64,000 bases of DNA. Source: Clostridia bacterium (GTDB lineage Bacteria > Bacillota > Clostridia > Lachnospirales > Anaerotignaceae). Made by a program: the position numbers and the translations under genes. A model generated the notes under the pieces. It searched no databases. It saw only the letters and a program-made list of their open reading frames with translations, and was not told the origin of the DNA. Shown here in pieces: positions 61,948 through 64,000 of the stretch; positions within the stretch are counted from its first letter, which is position 1, and the number at the start of each line of letters is the position of its first letter. The stretch lies in assembly GCA_009929735.1 (NCBI GenBank), contig RZZU01000015.1:1-64000 (forward strand), written 5' to 3'.

Positions 61948-63024
61948 ATGAAAAGGAAAAAAATAGTGTCCATTCTGCTGAGCTGCATCTTTATTTTTGG
62001 CGGATGTGCGGCAAAAAGAGAAGAAGCACAGGAAATGCTTGACAAATCTTCAGAGAAAAACCTGCATGAAATGACAACCTTTGCTATGGATACAGTGATG
62101 CAGTTTACCATATACAGCGAAAATGGGGAACAGCTTTTGACAGATGCCGAGCAGGAAATACGCAGGCTGGAGAGATTGCTTTCTGTCACCATGGAGGATA
62201 GTGAAATTGCACAATTAAATAAACAGGCTGGTATTAGTGCAGTTTCCCTTTCAGAAGATACATTAACGGTATTAACCCGGGGCAAGGAAATTGGGGCACT
62301 TACCAATCAAGCATTTGATATTGCCATATCACCAATTGTAAAGGCTTGGGGTTTTACTACCGATGGCGAAAAACACGTTCCTTCACAAGAAACCTTGGAA
62401 AGCCTACTGCCACTGACAAAAATTGATGATTTGAAGATAGACGAAAATGCCTCTTCGGCAGAATTGTTAAAAAAAGGCATGGCGGTTGATTTAGGAGGCA
62501 TTGCAAAAGGGTATACTTCGGATGCTGTTACGGCATTATTAAAGGAAAAAGGGGTCACAAGTGGATTATTTTCTTTAGGCGGAAATATTTCTTCCATAGG
62601 AACAAAACCCGATGGTGAGAAGTGGAAAGTTGCCATTGAAAATCCCTTGGATGCCAATGATTACGTGGGTTTGTTAGAAGTGCAAGATTGTTCTGTTATT
62701 ACATCAGGCGGTTATCAACGATATTTTGAGGAAAATGGAAAGCGTTATCATCACATAATAGATTCCAATACGGGGTATCCTGCTGATAAAGGCTTATTAT
62801 CTGTTACCATAATTAGCAAAGATGGCACGAAGGCGGACGGGTTATCTACTGCGTTGTTTGTGCTGGGATTAGACAAGGCTGTTAGTCTGTGGCGCAACAG
62901 TAATGATTTTGAAGCAGTTTTTGTAACGGAGGATGGGAGAGTCATCGCCACAGAGGGTGCGGCGACCTTCTTTACCTTTGAGGGTAGAGATAATGACTTT
63001 GAATATGAAACAGTGAAAAGATAA
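61948..63024 (+). CDS. apbE: FAD:protein FMN transferase, lipoprotein
   Basis: 358-residue ApbE-family enzyme that attaches FMN from FAD to a threonine of target proteins, such as Rnf/Nqr subunits. N-terminal lipoprotein signal with lipobox IFGGC (Cys20), so anchored on the outer face of the membrane. Family blocks: TTFAMDTVMQFTIY, DLGGIAKGYTSDAV, GLFSLGGNISSIGTKPDG, VITSGGYQRYFEENGKRYHH, IDSNTGYPADKGL. AAGGAGA precedes the ATG. Flavinylated partners are not in the window. The Mrp-type operon upstream has its own terminator. Confidence 0.95.
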   Translation: MKRKKIVSILLSCIFIFGGCAAKREEAQEMLDKSSEKNLHEMTTFAMDTVMQFTIYSENGEQLLTDAEQEIRRLERLLSVTMEDSEIAQLNKQAGISAVSLSEDTLTVLTRGKEIGALTNQAFDIAISPIVKAWGFTTDGEKHVPSQETLESLLPLTKIDDLKIDENASSAELLKKGMAVDLGGIAKGYTSDAVTALLKEKGVTSGLFSLGGNISSIGTKPDGEKWKVAIENPLDANDYVGLLEVQDCSVITSGGYQRYFEENGKRYHHIIDSNTGYPADKGLLSVTIISKDGTKADGLSTALFVLGLDKAVSLWRNSNDFEAVFVTEDGRVIATEGAATFFTFEGRDNDFEYETVKR

Positions 63025-63035
63025 GGAGGATTATA

Positions 63036-63350
63036 ATGAACAAATTGAAGGATTTTTTAGACAGCTATGTTGTGGAATTTGATTGGAAGGACATTGGAAT
63101 TTTCAAGCTTTGTCTTGCGGCTTTTGGCGTGATGATTGGTATTTCCTTGCCCCGAAAGAAGAAAAAATTAATTCTGGCAATTAGTGGCACAGTTTTTGTT
63201 GTAGGAACAATTGCATTGTTTGCCAGATTATTTGGTGTTGAATGTCCATTCTGTTGTGGAGATGACGACTCTGAATATGAGGATGACGACGAGGATGATG
63301 ACGAAGAAGATGAAAAGGGCTTTGTAATGAAAATTAGTGCCGAAGATTGA
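63036..63350 (+). CDS. small membrane protein with acidic tail, unknown
   Basis: 104-residue protein, two hydrophobic segments (about 24-36 and 45-63) joined by PRKKKK, a CPFCCG cluster and a tail made almost wholly of D, E and a few others. It starts 11 nt after the apbE stop with AAGGAGG, so it is in the same transcript. Family not recognised. Confidence 0.78.
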   Translation: MNKLKDFLDSYVVEFDWKDIGIFKLCLAAFGVMIGISLPRKKKKLILAISGTVFVVGTIALFARLFGVECPFCCGDDDSEYEDDDEDDDEEDEKGFVMKISAED

Positions 63351-63357
63351 TAAGAAT

Positions 63358-63402
63358 AAGACTGCTGAAACCTGAAATACTTAGGTTTCACAGTCTTTTT
63401 TT
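63358..63402 (+). terminator. terminator after the apbE transcript
   Basis: AAGACTG-c-TGAAACCT pairs with AGGTTTCA-c-AGTCTT around GAAATACTT with one mismatch, then seven T. Confidence 0.9.
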
Positions 63403-63758
63403 ATTGCTGAAAAATTGTTACATAAGGCTTTCAGTTTTAAAAATATTTTTTTGAACAGAGATATATGTGCATTTTGAAAAGATTTATCAAGGCTGGCTGA
63501 AAGAATCCAGTTCTTTTGTGATGCAGTCTAATGCAGCAAAGTAAAAACAGAGGGAATGTGATTCGTTTTTGAGGAGGTATAATGCTCCAAGAAAAGGAGC
63601 AGTTTGCAGAGTAAAGTGTAATTTAAAAATGCCATGTGCTAAAAGGTATTATTTCCAGTATAAAGTTATTTTCAAATACCTCAGCTTTCTTTTATAAGCA
63701 CTATACATCATTAATCGCCTGCCTAAAGTTTATGATGCACAAAATAGCCCTTTTGTTC
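63403..63758. other. gap of about 350 bp without a gene
   Basis: AT-rich. GAGGAGGTATAATGCTCC near 63571-63588 could start a 10-codon frame that ends at 63612 and overlaps a GCTCC/GGAGC hairpin. No larger gene seen. Confidence 0.4.
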
Positions 63759-63787
63759 TTGACAAAGGAAAGCACACATTTTATAAT
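63759..63787 (+). promoter_or_regulatory. consensus promoter of the TetR-type gene
   Basis: TTGACA (63759-63764), 17-nt spacer, TATAAT (63782-63787): an exact consensus sigma-A promoter. Confidence 0.85.
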
Positions 63788-63813
63788 AAAGTAAACTAAC
63801 AGTATACTTTATT
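63785..63813. promoter_or_regulatory. probable operator palindrome overlapping the -10 box
   Basis: AATAAAGTA (63785-63793) and TACTTTATT (63805-63813) are perfect 9-nt inverted arms with an 11-nt spacer, covering the -10 end and the start-site region. Position and symmetry fit autoregulation by the TetR-type protein encoded next. Confidence 0.65.
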
Positions 63814-63825
63814 GGAGGAATTTTT

Positions 63826-64000
63826 TTGGAAAGACAGAAAAAGAAAGCACAGATTCGAGAGGCCATTATTCGGGCAATTTTTGCTTTGCTTGAAGAAAAA
63901 AATTGGGAAGGCTTGTCCAGCAATGAAATATGTGAAAAAGCAGAAATCAGCAAGAGAACTCTTTATTTATATTTTCGCAGTCAGGACGAAATGTATTTGG
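63826..64000 (+). CDS. TetR-family transcriptional regulator, partial (runs off the window)
   Basis: 58 codons of the N-terminal DNA-binding domain: IREAIIRAIFALLEEKNWEG, then NEICEKAEISKRTLYLYFRS, the TetR helix-turn-helix signature (SxxTxYxYFxS type). TTG start at 63826 with GGAGG 7 nt upstream. The ligand domain lies beyond the window. Regulates itself and probably an adjacent gene to the right. Confidence 0.9.
   Translation, partial: MERQKKKAQIREAIIRAIFALLEEKNWEGLSSNEICEKAEISKRTLYLYFRSQDEMYL

Noticed and set aside
63723..63953. 76-codon minus-strand frame over the TetR promoter
   Set aside because: Antisense to a clear TetR DNA-binding domain and its promoter.
1..64000. CRISPR array, tRNA, rRNA or complete insertion sequence
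   Set aside because: No regularly spaced repeats, no cloverleaf-like sequence, no rRNA block and no transposase frame were seen by reading; a dedicated search could still find a short one.

Overview
The window looks like chromosome of a low-G+C Gram-positive anaerobe of the class Clostridia. Supporting signs are strong Shine-Dalgarno sites with some TTG/GTG starts, an SLH-type cell-surface protein, a DegV protein, CarD, a QueT transporter behind a preQ1-like leader, a T-box in front of pheST, a TPP riboswitch on thiC, and a large Mrp-type antiporter operon with MbhD/MbhE-like subunits. The genus cannot be fixed from sequence alone; a Lachnospirales/Anaerotignum-like organism is only a guess. 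No rRNA, tRNA, complete insertion sequence or CRISPR array was seen.

Layout. 0-3 kb: a BCCT-family transporter whose first membrane helix seems to be missing, then a sigma-54-dependent activator. 3-5.6 kb: thiC under a TPP riboswitch and terminator. 6-22.5 kb: an accessory block with visibly higher G+C than its flanks, all on the + strand. It encodes an HTH protein, an FHA/zinc-ribbon/Ser-Thr kinase, a PP2C phosphatase, two small proteins, a second Ser/Thr kinase with TPR-like and WD40-like regions, a small protein, a 1162-residue ClpN/Clp-AAA/receiver-like/FtsH-AAA/M41 protease fusion, three zinc-ribbon proteins, a metallophosphoesterase and a HEAT-like protein. It ends beside the C-terminal fragment of a serine recombinase. 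22.6-26.6 kb: an SLH surface protein with a decayed in-frame tail. 26.7-29 kb: feoAB (feoB broken) and a divergent DtxR-type regulator. 29-32.4 kb: an orphan preQ1-like leader, a frameshifted brnQ, and queT behind an intact leader. 32.8-40.9 kb: an old-yellow-enzyme-type reductase, alr, degV, carD, a PIN-TRAM protein, ispD, rnhA and a cold-shock gene. 41-44 kb: a membrane protein and a marR plus two-half-permease operon. 44.5-46.2 kb: a chemoreceptor. 46.4-48.1 kb: decayed sequence including a broken T-box copy. 48.2-51.9 kb: T-box-pheST. 52.4-61.9 kb: an Mrp-type operon with four antiporter-like subunits. 62-63.4 kb: apbE and a small acidic-tailed membrane protein. 63.8 kb to the end: the start of a TetR-type regulator.

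The most interesting part is the 6-22.5 kb block. The second kinase carries five T-x-x-D motifs in its acidic N-terminal tail, the kind of phosphothreonine ligand FHA domains bind, and the first kinase has an FHA domain. With the phosphatase and the soluble chimeric protease alongside, the set reads as a self-contained phospho-signalling and proteolysis module. That reading is inference from domain content and gene order; no function has been shown. The rest of the window is mostly ordinary core metabolism, with several clear examples of gene and regulatory-element decay.
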